Source: Oscillospiraceae bacterium | GTDB taxonomy: Bacteria > Bacillota > Clostridia > Oscillospirales > SIG627 | Reading direction: 5' to 3' | Length of the DNA stretch: 64,000 nt | NCBI GenBank assembly: GCA_015063985.1 | Contig: SVTC01000010.1 | Coordinates: 1-64,000, forward strand | Shown: one piece after another, positions 15,312-22,417 of the stretch | Numbering within the stretch: the first letter of the stretch is position 1 | How the letters are laid out: the number at the start of each line of letters is the position of its first letter | The notes under the pieces: generated by a model | What the model was told of the DNA's origin: nothing | The model's database searches: none | The model's input: only the letters and a program-made list of their open reading frames with translations | Position numbers and translations under genes: made by a program

Positions 15312-15641
15312 ATGAAAATTGCAGTGATCGGATCAAGAGGTATATATAACGTTGACCTTAGTGCATATATCGGCGAGGATGACGAGATAGTTTCAGGCGG
15401 TGCCGTAGGGGTTGACAGATGTGCTGAGCGCTATGCAAGGGAGAACGGCTTGAAGCTTACGGTGTTTTTTCCCAATTATAAGCGCTACGGCAGACCCGCG
15501 CCTCTTTACAGAAATCAGCTTATAGTAGATTACGCCGATAAGGTCATAGCCTTTTGGGACGGTCAGTCCAGAGGAACGATGTATACCGTTGAATATGCCC
15601 GCAAGGTAAATAAGCCCTGCGAGGTAATAACCTTAAAATAA
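15312..15641 (+). CDS. SLOG superfamily protein (YspA/cpYpsA-like, DUF2493-type)
   Basis: A 109-residue Rossmann-like protein: N-terminal MKIAVIGSRG loop, IVSGGAVGVDRCAERYA (the GGA-x-GVD nucleotide-binding signature), LYRNQLIVDYADKVIAFWDG and SRGT near the end. These are the hallmarks of the SLOG nucleotide-sensing/processing superfamily, which includes the DprA- and LOG-related proteins. Ribosome-binding site GAGAGGGA. Its promoter carries a palindrome, and the small RHH gene is divergent. Function is unknown; some SLOG proteins act in conflict or signalling systems, but nothing adjacent shows an effector. Confidence 0.82.
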   Translation: MKIAVIGSRGIYNVDLSAYIGEDDEIVSGGAVGVDRCAERYARENGLKLTVFFPNYKRYGRPAPLYRNQLIVDYADKVIAFWDGQSRGTMYTVEYARKVNKPCEVITLK

Positions 15642-15645
15642 TTTT

Positions 15646-15680
15646 ATCCCGCAGAGCTTTTTTCTGCGGGGATATTTTTT
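15646..15680 (+). terminator. Intrinsic terminator after the SLOG gene
   Basis: CCCGCAGA (15648-15655) pairs with TCTGCGGG (15663-15670), followed by ATATTTTTTAT. Confidence 0.8.
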
Positions 15681-15776
15681 ATAATGGCAATATTTTATAT
15701 AAAAAAAGCAATTTAGGTTATATACTTATTCCGTTTTTTGTGTTACAATCAAGTAAGCACGACAAGGAGTGATAAA

Positions 15777-17267
15777 ATGAAACGAAAAACAGTTCTTCAT
15801 CAGATAAAGACCAAGGGCATTACTCTTGACGGTATGAGCTACGTTATTCAAGCCGAGGACGGCTCCTTAATAGTTATTGACGGCGGTATGAACGAGGATG
15901 CGGATGATCTTTTTGCTTACCTTCAGAGGCTTTGCGGCGGCGATAAGGTGACGGTGGATCTTTGGATCATCACCCACGCTCACGCCGATCATTACAATTG
16001 CTTTATGCAGATGGCGGAAAGCTACTGTGAAAAGCTCAAGGTTAAAAAGCTGATGTACGATTTTCAGCCCAAGAGCTTTTTCGAGATCGTTCAGCCAAAG
16101 GTGCTTCCCGAGCTTGAGCGTCTTGAAAGAGTAAAGGAGCTTTTGAAGGGTATGGAGGTGGTCACTCCCCGCCGCGGTGAGAAATACAGCTTCGGAGAAA
16201 GCAGTATCCATATCCTTTTCACGGCATCCGATCTTCCGCCGCTGGATACCGCGCCCATCCCTCAGGAAACAAACGACGGCTCTCTTGTGTTCCGTCTTAA
16301 TGCCGAGGGTCAGACGGTCTTGTTTTTGGGCGACGTTATGGAGGCAGGAGATGCAGTGCTTACAGAGCTTTACGGCGATAAATTAAAGAGCGACCTTTGC
16401 CAGATCGCCCATCACGGCGCCAGAGCATCCACCTGCGAGTTTTACGATCTTGTGGATCCCGATATCCTTCTTTGGCCCGTGGGACTGAAAAAGTTTGATT
16501 TTTGCGCAAGGTATATCAAGGCATCCCACTATCTTCTTTCCGAGCTTCACGTAAAGGACGTTATCCTTGCAGGCCACGGCACAAGAAGGCTCGAGCTCCC
16601 CGTCAGACCGAGCGTTGCGCCCTTTTTGCCCGAGGTGCCCCCTGCGATCCGCAGTGAAAAGGTTCAGCTCACCGTAAATGAAGCATCCCGTCGCCCCGAT
16701 ATTTCGGATCCCTCCGACGGGGTATGGCTTGAAGCCGAGGAGGTTAGCCTAAGCCCTGCGGAAAGCTATGATAAGGGTATCGGAAGGGTGAGGCTCCTGT
16801 GGCGGGAGGATGCTCTTTACTTTAATTTTTCTGTTAAATGCAGTCTTTACCCATCCGATCCCGACTGCATTAAGACCGCAAGCACCAATAACCTTCGCCT
16901 TGCCATGTCGGAGGGGCTTTTCTTTCAACGCTTTATGCCGTGGAAGGACTGCCCGAAAGAGCGGATCATTGATAATTTAAAATTCTTTGCCGAGAAAAAG
17001 AGCGCCCTTTCGGGAGACGGATTTTGCTCCGATGATAAAAGATGTCGGTACAAGGTGCTCAGGGATGGCGAGAGCTTCTCGGTCTGTGCCGAGATCCCCT
17101 TTAATTTTCCACGAAAAAGGGGAGATATGATAGGCTTGAATCTTGAATTCAACGCAGTCGGAGAGGACAAAAAAACAAGGCGCATCCGAGAGGAGCTTCA
17201 AAGAGGAGAGCTTGCACTCCGCTGTGAGGGCTATCCCGCCGCGCTTTGCTACGTGAAATTGAATTAA
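15777..17267 (+). CDS. MBL-fold hydrolase fused to a CBM9/DOMON-like domain
   Basis: A 496-residue two-domain protein. Residues about 1-290 are a ComEC-like metallo-beta-lactamase fold with IDGGMNEDADDL, the THAHADHYNC metal site near residue 66, FLGDVMEAGD near 185 and AHHGA near 210. Residues about 300-496 (EVSLSPAESYDKGIGRVRLLWREDALYFNFSV split over two strands, later EIPFNFP and LEFNAVG) resemble family 9 carbohydrate-binding or DOMON-like sandwiches. No signal peptide, so it is cytoplasmic. The ATG at 15777 has AAGGAG. First gene of a four-gene operon. The fusion suggests a hydrolase acting on a sugar-linked substrate. Confidence 0.75.
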   Translation: MKRKTVLHQIKTKGITLDGMSYVIQAEDGSLIVIDGGMNEDADDLFAYLQRLCGGDKVTVDLWIITHAHADHYNCFMQMAESYCEKLKVKKLMYDFQPKSFFEIVQPKVLPELERLERVKELLKGMEVVTPRRGEKYSFGESSIHILFTASDLPPLDTAPIPQETNDGSLVFRLNAEGQTVLFLGDVMEAGDAVLTELYGDKLKSDLCQIAHHGARASTCEFYDLVDPDILLWPVGLKKFDFCARYIKASHYLLSELHVKDVILAGHGTRRLELPVRPSVAPFLPEVPPAIRSEKVQLTVNEASRRPDISDPSDGVWLEAEEVSLSPAESYDKGIGRVRLLWREDALYFNFSVKCSLYPSDPDCIKTASTNNLRLAMSEGLFFQRFMPWKDCPKERIIDNLKFFAEKKSALSGDGFCSDDKRCRYKVLRDGESFSVCAEIPFNFPRKRGDMIGLNLEFNAVGEDKKTRRIREELQRGELALRCEGYPAALCYVKLN

Positions 17268-17287
17268 GACCGAAGGGGAAATGAAAA

Positions 17288-18037
17288 ATGAAATTCAGCC
17301 TCGGACTTTGCTCCGTATCCTTCAGAAAAAGCTCTGCGGAGGAAATAATAAAGGCCGCGAGCGGTGCAGGGCTTGACTTTATCGAGTGGGGGAGCGACGT
17401 TCACGCACCCTGCGGCGACGGTGAAAAAATAAAAGAGATCATCACCCTGCAAGAGGGGTACGGCATCCGAAGCTCATCCTACGGCACCTACTTTCGCCTC
17501 GGTGTAAATAATATTGCCGAGCTTCCGAGGTATATTGAGTCCGCCCTGCTTCTGGGCACGGATACCCTAAGGCTTTGGTGCGGTGATAAAAGCGGGGAGG
17601 AAATGACTTCCTCCGAAAAGGAGGCTCTCTTTTTGGAATGTCATCGTGCAAGGGAAGTTGCGGAGGAGTATAAGGTAAAGCTTTGCCTTGAACGTCACAA
17701 AAAAACTCTTACCGAGGACCTTGACAGTACCTTGGAGCTTATGAATAAGCTATGTTCACGGCGCTTTTTAACCTATTGGCAGCCCTTTCAGTGGCAATGC
17801 TTTGAGAAAAATCTTCAAAGCGCCAAAAGGCTTTCGCCCTACACCGAGAATATCCACGTTTTCAATTGGAACGGTGAGGATAAGCTTCCCTTAAGGGATG
17901 CCGAAGGGGAGTGGAGAGACTATCTTCAGTGCTTTTCACCCTGCAAGCTTTTGCTTGAATTTATGCCCAAGGGCGGTATAAGCGAGCTTGTTGATGAGGC
18001 GGCGGCGCTGAGAGTTATATGCGGAGGTGTGAAATGA
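17288..18037 (+). CDS. Sugar phosphate isomerase/epimerase (xylose-isomerase-like TIM barrel)
   Basis: A 249-residue TIM-barrel protein of the AP-endonuclease-2 superfamily. It starts MKFSLGLCSVSFR, and has SGAGLDFIEWGSDVH, LRLWCGDKSG, KLCLERHKKT, and a C-terminal NIHVFNW and LLLEFMPKGG: strand ends carrying the acidic and histidine ligands used for a divalent metal in this family. Ribosome-binding site AGGGGAAA. Overlaps the next gene by four bases. The exact substrate is not readable; context suggests conversion of a sugar acid or inositol-like compound. Confidence 0.8.
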   Translation: MKFSLGLCSVSFRKSSAEEIIKAASGAGLDFIEWGSDVHAPCGDGEKIKEIITLQEGYGIRSSSYGTYFRLGVNNIAELPRYIESALLLGTDTLRLWCGDKSGEEMTSSEKEALFLECHRAREVAEEYKVKLCLERHKKTLTEDLDSTLELMNKLCSRRFLTYWQPFQWQCFEKNLQSAKRLSPYTENIHVFNWNGEDKLPLRDAEGEWRDYLQCFSPCKLLLEFMPKGGISELVDEAAALRVICGGVK

Positions 18038-19035
18038 AGGGAGCTTTTCTTTGTGAAAGCACATCTAAGATCTTTAAGGTCTACGACGATAATTGCGTAA
18101 AGGCTCTGAACGGGCTTTGCGGCATTGAAAAAAAAGTTTTATCAAGGGCTGAGGTTGTTGCGGAGCCCGAGGCCTTTAAGGATACGGAATATATCTTCTC
18201 CACCTGGGGAATGCCGAGATTTTCCGTTGAGGAGATAAAGAGATATTTTCCCTCTCTTCAATGTGTTTTCTACGGTGCGGGCTCGGTACAGAGCTTTGCA
18301 AGAGAATTTCTCAGGGCGGGAGTCAGGGTCTTTTCCGCTTGGGCGGCAAACGCAGTTCCCGTGGCGGAATTTACCGTGGCTCAGATCGTCCTTTCAAACA
18401 AGGGGTATTTTCTCACTAACCGCCTTTACCGCTCCAAGGGTAATAAGGCGGCAAAGAGTGCTTTTTCGGCTTGCAAGGGGAATTTCGGCGAGACGGTGGG
18501 CATTATCGGTGCGGGAATGGTGGGAAGGCTGGTTATAAAAATGCTTAAGCAATATAAGCTTAAGGTGATAGTGTTTGATCCCTTTTTGTCCGAAGAGAGT
18601 GCAAGGGAGCTGGGCGTGGAAAAATGCGGGCTGGAGGAGCTTTTTTCCCGTGCCTTCGTTATATCAAATCATCTTGCCGATAACGAAAAGACTAAAGGAA
18701 TGCTGGGGTACGATTTGTTTTCCCGTATGAGAGAGAATGCGGTCTTCATAAATACGGGCAGAGGTGCTCAGGTGGTGGAGGAGGAGCTGGTGCGCATTTT
18801 AAAGGAGAGGGAGGATATCTCTGCCCTCCTTGACGTTACCTATCCCGAGCCGCCCGTTGAGGGACATCCCTTCTACACCTTGCCCAATTGCCTTCTCACG
18901 CCTCACATCGCAGGCAGTGGGGGGGATGAGGTTGCGCGGATGGGCGATTATATGCTGGATGAGTTTTGCGCCTATATAAACTCCGCACCCACAAGCTACG
19001 AGGTCACGGAAAAAATGCTTGAGACTATGGCTTAA
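18034..19035 (+). CDS. D-isomer-specific 2-hydroxyacid dehydrogenase family protein
   Basis: A 333-residue NAD(P)-dependent dehydrogenase. The central Rossmann fold shows VGIIGAGMVGR near residue 155 and the acidic strand end VIVFDP near 178. The catalytic triad is visible as Arg in INTGRGAQ, Glu in TYPEPP and His in LTPHIAGSGG. The ATG at 18034 (site GGAGGTG) is used; it overlaps the upstream stop as ATGA. With the isomerase and toroid proteins it could act on a sugar-derived 2-keto or 2-hydroxy acid. Confidence 0.88.
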   Translation: MKGAFLCESTSKIFKVYDDNCVKALNGLCGIEKKVLSRAEVVAEPEAFKDTEYIFSTWGMPRFSVEEIKRYFPSLQCVFYGAGSVQSFAREFLRAGVRVFSAWAANAVPVAEFTVAQIVLSNKGYFLTNRLYRSKGNKAAKSAFSACKGNFGETVGIIGAGMVGRLVIKMLKQYKLKVIVFDPFLSEESARELGVEKCGLEELFSRAFVISNHLADNEKTKGMLGYDLFSRMRENAVFINTGRGAQVVEEELVRILKEREDISALLDVTYPEPPVEGHPFYTLPNCLLTPHIAGSGGDEVARMGDYMLDEFCAYINSAPTSYEVTEKMLETMA

Positions 19036-19045
19036 AGGGGGATAT

Positions 19046-20722
19046 ATGAAAACACGCTATATAGATCTGATGGAAAAGACTCTGTCGGCGTATTCCGTCG
19101 AGCATATAACCGAATACCTCGACAAGGTAAAAAGAGAGGGGCTTACCGAGCACGGCTTTCCGAGGCTTACCGCCAATATGGGCGTGCTTATTTCCCACGG
19201 CAGAAGAAGAGAGCTTCTGAGTCTGTTTAAGGAAATGATGGAGCTTTGCTGCGATATGCTTCTCAGAGTGGGAGTAAAGGCGGCAAACGAGTTTTCCGTA
19301 AGGGAGATCGTCTGCTGCATAAAGGCGCTGGAGAGCTCTGGAGCGGTGGAGAAGGAGCTTCTTTTGAGCTGGAAAAAAAAGATCTCCCTGATAAAAGCAC
19401 CGGAATGCTACGACGTCGTGGTGGAAAGCGAGAATGATAAAATTACAAATTGGGCGATATTCGGCGCGGTAAGCGAGTTTTCAAGGCTTCGCTTCGGAAT
19501 GGGCGGAGACTTGGATTTTGTAGAGCGTCAGCTTTCCTGCCAATTTCAGTGGATAGATGAAAATTCAATGTATTGCGACTATCCAAAGACCCGAGAGCAT
19601 CAGCCTATGGTCTACGATATCGTCTCCCGCGGGCTTTTTGCGACCCTTTTAAGCTTTGGCTACGACGGTGTGTATCGGGACAGATTGGACCGTATCCTTG
19701 AAAGCTCCGCACCCTTTACGCTGATGATGCAATCTCCCAACGGAGAGATAGCCTTCGGCGGCAGGAGCAATCAGTTTTTGCATAACGAGCCCTGGCTTAT
19801 GACCTTGTTTGAGTACGAGGCAAGGCGATATCTTAAAAGGGGCGATATCAAAAGGGCGGGAGAGTATAAGGCGGCTGTGGAAAGAGCTCTTCGGGTAACC
19901 GGGGATTGGCTCGCTAAAGAGCCGATCAGACATATAAAGAACCGCTTTCCCACCGAAACAAAATACGGTTGTGAGAAATACGCGTATTTTGATAAATATA
20001 TGATCACCGCCGCCTCCTTTTTGTACACGGCTTACCTTGTCTGCGACGATTCTCTTCCCTCGGTTTACCGAGAGGATCTCGCTCCCACCGCCTTTGCCAC
20101 CTCTGACCGCTTTCATAAGGTCTTTTTAAAGAGCGGCGGATATATGGCGGAGCTTGATCTTAATGCCGACAAGCGCTACGATGCCTGCGGCTTGGGAAGA
20201 GTGCACAGACAGGATGCGCCCTCTGCGCTGTGTCTTAGCTGTCCCTGTCCCGCCGAGCCCGTTTACACCGTGGATATCCCCGAGCCCAAGGCCTTTTCCT
20301 TAAGCTCTGCGGCTATGGGTGATAAGGGTGAATGGATCCTCGGCTTTGATAAGCCCTTGGAGCTTAAGGAGCTGAAAACCGACTCCGACTCCGCCTTTGC
20401 AAGCTTTGATCATAGCCTTTCGGAGGGATGCGGCATTTTTGAAGGCTATAGGGTCAACAAGGAGGGCGTTACCGTTAAGATCCGCGGCAAGGGCAAAATA
20501 GGCTACACTCTGCCCGCTCTTTCCTTTGACGGCGAGAGGAAAAGTGAGATATCGGCAGATGAGAGCACTCTTTCGGTGAGCTATTGCGGTAGTTTGGTAA
20601 GATATACCACCGACGGCAGTATATCGGAGCTGGGAGGGATCTGTGCCAACAGAAACGGTCATTACCGCCGCTTTATCGCCAAGGGAGAGGACTCACTTTG
20701 GGTCAGGATAGAGATATTATAA
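19046..20722 (+). CDS. Uncharacterised alpha/alpha-toroid-like protein (polysaccharide lyase/DUF2264-like)
   Basis: A 558-residue protein. The N-terminal ~330 residues are helical with regularly spaced aromatic motifs (NWAIFGAVSEFSRL, QFQWIDENSMYCDYP, QPMVYDIVSRGLFATLL, GEIAFGGRSNQFLHNEPW) that look like an (alpha/alpha)n toroid, as in many polysaccharide lyases and DUF2264 proteins. The C-terminal ~200 residues look like an all-beta sandwich. No signal peptide. ATG at 19046 with AAAGGGGGA. Last gene of the operon beginning at 15777. I do not recognise the exact family; a glycan lyase or hydrolase is an inference from fold-like appearance and neighbours. Confidence 0.6.
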   Translation: MKTRYIDLMEKTLSAYSVEHITEYLDKVKREGLTEHGFPRLTANMGVLISHGRRRELLSLFKEMMELCCDMLLRVGVKAANEFSVREIVCCIKALESSGAVEKELLLSWKKKISLIKAPECYDVVVESENDKITNWAIFGAVSEFSRLRFGMGGDLDFVERQLSCQFQWIDENSMYCDYPKTREHQPMVYDIVSRGLFATLLSFGYDGVYRDRLDRILESSAPFTLMMQSPNGEIAFGGRSNQFLHNEPWLMTLFEYEARRYLKRGDIKRAGEYKAAVERALRVTGDWLAKEPIRHIKNRFPTETKYGCEKYAYFDKYMITAASFLYTAYLVCDDSLPSVYREDLAPTAFATSDRFHKVFLKSGGYMAELDLNADKRYDACGLGRVHRQDAPSALCLSCPCPAEPVYTVDIPEPKAFSLSSAAMGDKGEWILGFDKPLELKELKTDSDSAFASFDHSLSEGCGIFEGYRVNKEGVTVKIRGKGKIGYTLPALSFDGERKSEISADESTLSVSYCGSLVRYTTDGSISELGGICANRNGHYRRFIAKGEDSLWVRIEIL

Positions 20723-20802
20723 AATAAATCTTTTGGGGAAGCACAACCAACAAAGTGGAATGGCAAGGGCGGAGCAGCTGACAAAAAAGAATAGTTATAA
20801 TT

Positions 20803-20840
20803 AACCTACAAATTTTCAATTAATTGTTGATTTGTAGGTT
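20803..20840. promoter_or_regulatory. Inverted repeat overlapping the Fic operon promoter
   Basis: AACCTACAAAT (20803-20813) and ATTTGTAGGTT (20830-20840) form a perfect 11-base inverted repeat with the palindromic CAATTAATTG between. The promoter -35 box TTGATT (20827-20832) lies in the right arm and TATACT (20850-20855) follows at 17 bases. The arrangement fits autoregulation of a toxin-antitoxin-like pair; a terminator for the preceding operon is the alternative. Confidence 0.6.
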
Positions 20841-20878
20841 ATTTTATGGTATACTATTAGTAGCCGGGAGGTAATAGT

Positions 20879-21400
20879 ATGACTGATATTATTTTTGAGT
20901 ATAAAGAATTACTTGCATCAAAACTTGAAATTGAGCAAAAGCTTAGTATTTTGCCCAAAGGATATATTTCTAAAAAGAAGATTGGCGGTAAGCAGTATTT
21001 ATACTTGCAAACCCGTAACGGCGATACTGTTGAGAGCAAATACATCAAGGCTGAAGAAGCAGATGAAATATCAAATCAAATTTCTTTAAGGAAAGAATAC
21101 GAGGCACAATTACCCGAAGTTATATTAAGACTTGCCGACATTGAGACCGCCGCAGAGTTGTTGGATAAAGCGTTACTTCGCAAATTAAAAATGTTAAAGC
21201 TCATAAACGGTATGGATAGTATATCTGCTGACGAAAAAGAAAAACGAATTTCCTTTTCAGATGCTATGACTTCAATCGAGGGTGTTCCCGTAAGTGACAA
21301 GGTGAAAAACGACCTTGCAAATTGGAAAAACGGCAATATTACATTCTTATCTGTTTTTGAACAAACACTCAGAAGATACGGCTTTGAAACGGAGGTATAA
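20879..21400 (+). CDS. Probable Fic-associated antitoxin-like protein
   Basis: A 173-residue protein directly upstream of fic (3-base gap). The N-terminal half is a coiled-coil and strand mix (SILPKGYISKKKIGGKQYLY, YIKAEEADEISNQISLRKEY). The C-terminal 45 residues (DAMTSIEGVPVSDKVKND, then GNITFLSVFEQTLRRYGF) resemble the VbhA-type antitoxin domain, whose inhibitory helix contains Ser/Thr-x3-Glu-Gly. Here the Glu-Gly is present but the Thr and Ser sit at -3 and -2, so the match is imperfect. Ribosome-binding site GGGAGGT. AT-rich codon use unlike its neighbours suggests transfer. Antitoxin role is inferred from position and this motif. Confidence 0.55.
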   Translation: MTDIIFEYKELLASKLEIEQKLSILPKGYISKKKIGGKQYLYLQTRNGDTVESKYIKAEEADEISNQISLRKEYEAQLPEVILRLADIETAAELLDKALLRKLKMLKLINGMDSISADEKEKRISFSDAMTSIEGVPVSDKVKNDLANWKNGNITFLSVFEQTLRRYGFETEV

Positions 21401-21403
21401 CAA

Positions 21404-22117
21404 ATGCGTGACCCTTATTTATATGATGACGTAAACGTGCTTAAAAATTTAGCAGATATTAAAGATTCAGAATTACTACGTAAAGCAGAAGCCGATATTA
21501 CCGGTCTTGCTATGGCAGCGATTTATGATTATAAATATGATAAGTTTAACACCGAAACCTTGCAGGATATTCACCGCAATATCTTTGGTCAAATATTTGA
21601 TTGGGCGGGAGAATTCCGCACCATTCAAATGGTGAAATACGAAGATGTTCTCGGCGGGGATACTGTTCGTTATGCTTATCCGAAGGAAATTAAAAAGCAG
21701 TTAAACGAAGCAACGAAAGAAATCGCCAAGCTCAAAAGAACCGTCGACAATGATAAGGATATAGTTTTCAAACTTGTTCGAATAATCGCAAGTATTTGGC
21801 AAACACACCCCTTCCGTGAAGGTAATACGAGAACGGTTATAGTGTTTGCTGTTCTGCTCGCAAAATCAATGGGATTTGAAGTTGAACACGAACTCTTTAA
21901 AACAAACTCTGCCTACGTGCGTAACGCTCTTGTTTGGGCATCACAAGGTATTTATTCCAAATATGAATACCTTGAGCGTATATTCTTCGATGCAATCCTC
22001 GGCGAAGATAACGAAACCAACAACCCCACCCAAACCAAATCAAGCAAATACGAGACCATCGGCGAATATAAAGTTAAAGACTACAAGGAACGCCCGCATG
22101 AGTATACGGAAGAATAA
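21404..22117 (+). CDS. Fic domain protein (AMPylase-type toxin or enzyme)
   Basis: A 237-residue Fic/DOC protein. It has the segment IHRNIFGQIFDWAGEFR near residue 65 and the active loop HPFREGNTRTVIVF near residue 136. The catalytic His, the anion-binding GN and the first Arg are kept; the final position that is Arg in HxFx(D/E)GNxRxxR is Ile. Fic proteins transfer AMP or other nucleotides to target hydroxyls. The C-terminal ~45 residues are polar and probably disordered. It forms a two-gene unit with the preceding protein and shares its AT-rich composition. Toxin versus housekeeping modifier cannot be decided from sequence. Confidence 0.85.
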   Translation: MRDPYLYDDVNVLKNLADIKDSELLRKAEADITGLAMAAIYDYKYDKFNTETLQDIHRNIFGQIFDWAGEFRTIQMVKYEDVLGGDTVRYAYPKEIKKQLNEATKEIAKLKRTVDNDKDIVFKLVRIIASIWQTHPFREGNTRTVIVFAVLLAKSMGFEVEHELFKTNSAYVRNALVWASQGIYSKYEYLERIFFDAILGEDNETNNPTQTKSSKYETIGEYKVKDYKERPHEYTEE

Positions 22118-22129
22118 AAGGTGTTTTAT

Positions 22130-22268
22130 ATGAGTAATTTTTTTTGAATTTACTGCAGCCGAAAAGAAATACTTAGAGTCCATAAATTCGGCTAATGATG
22201 AAAAACTGTCTAAATATGCTTCCAAAAGTAGTGATGCAGTTAGATTAGTCTTTGCTTTTTCTGTATAA
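22130..22268 (+). pseudogene. Frameshifted 5' fragment of a dGTPase-like HD-domain gene
   Basis: An ATG at 22130 is followed by a run of eight T. In that frame translation stops soon, but after shifting one base the next codons read EFTAAEKKYLESINSAND, KLSKYASKSSDAVRLVFAF and a stop. This resembles the N terminus of Clostridial deoxyguanosinetriphosphate triphosphohydrolase-like HD proteins (a KxxL...YA-x-KSS-x-AVRL segment just before the HD domain). The rest of the gene, including all metal ligands, is absent. It follows fic by 13 bases and shares the AT-rich style, so it looks like a remnant of the same transferred block. Confidence 0.45.
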
Positions 22269-22275
22269 AGAGAAA

Positions 22276-22304
22276 ATGACACTTTCGGTTTTTGAAAGTG
22301 TCAT
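22276..22304 (+). terminator. Hairpin after the Fic module
   Basis: ATGACACTTTC (22276-22286) pairs perfectly with GAAAGTGTCAT (22294-22304), 7-base loop. The T-tract is weak. Confidence 0.55.
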
Positions 22305-22417
22305 AGTTGGTTATTTACTTTGCCGCAGGCATATATCAGAGCTCATAGAGCTATATCACGGTATATCACCCGTTTTGCAGAGGAATGGGTATCCTTGAGG
22401 CAGGCGTTTAGTACGGA

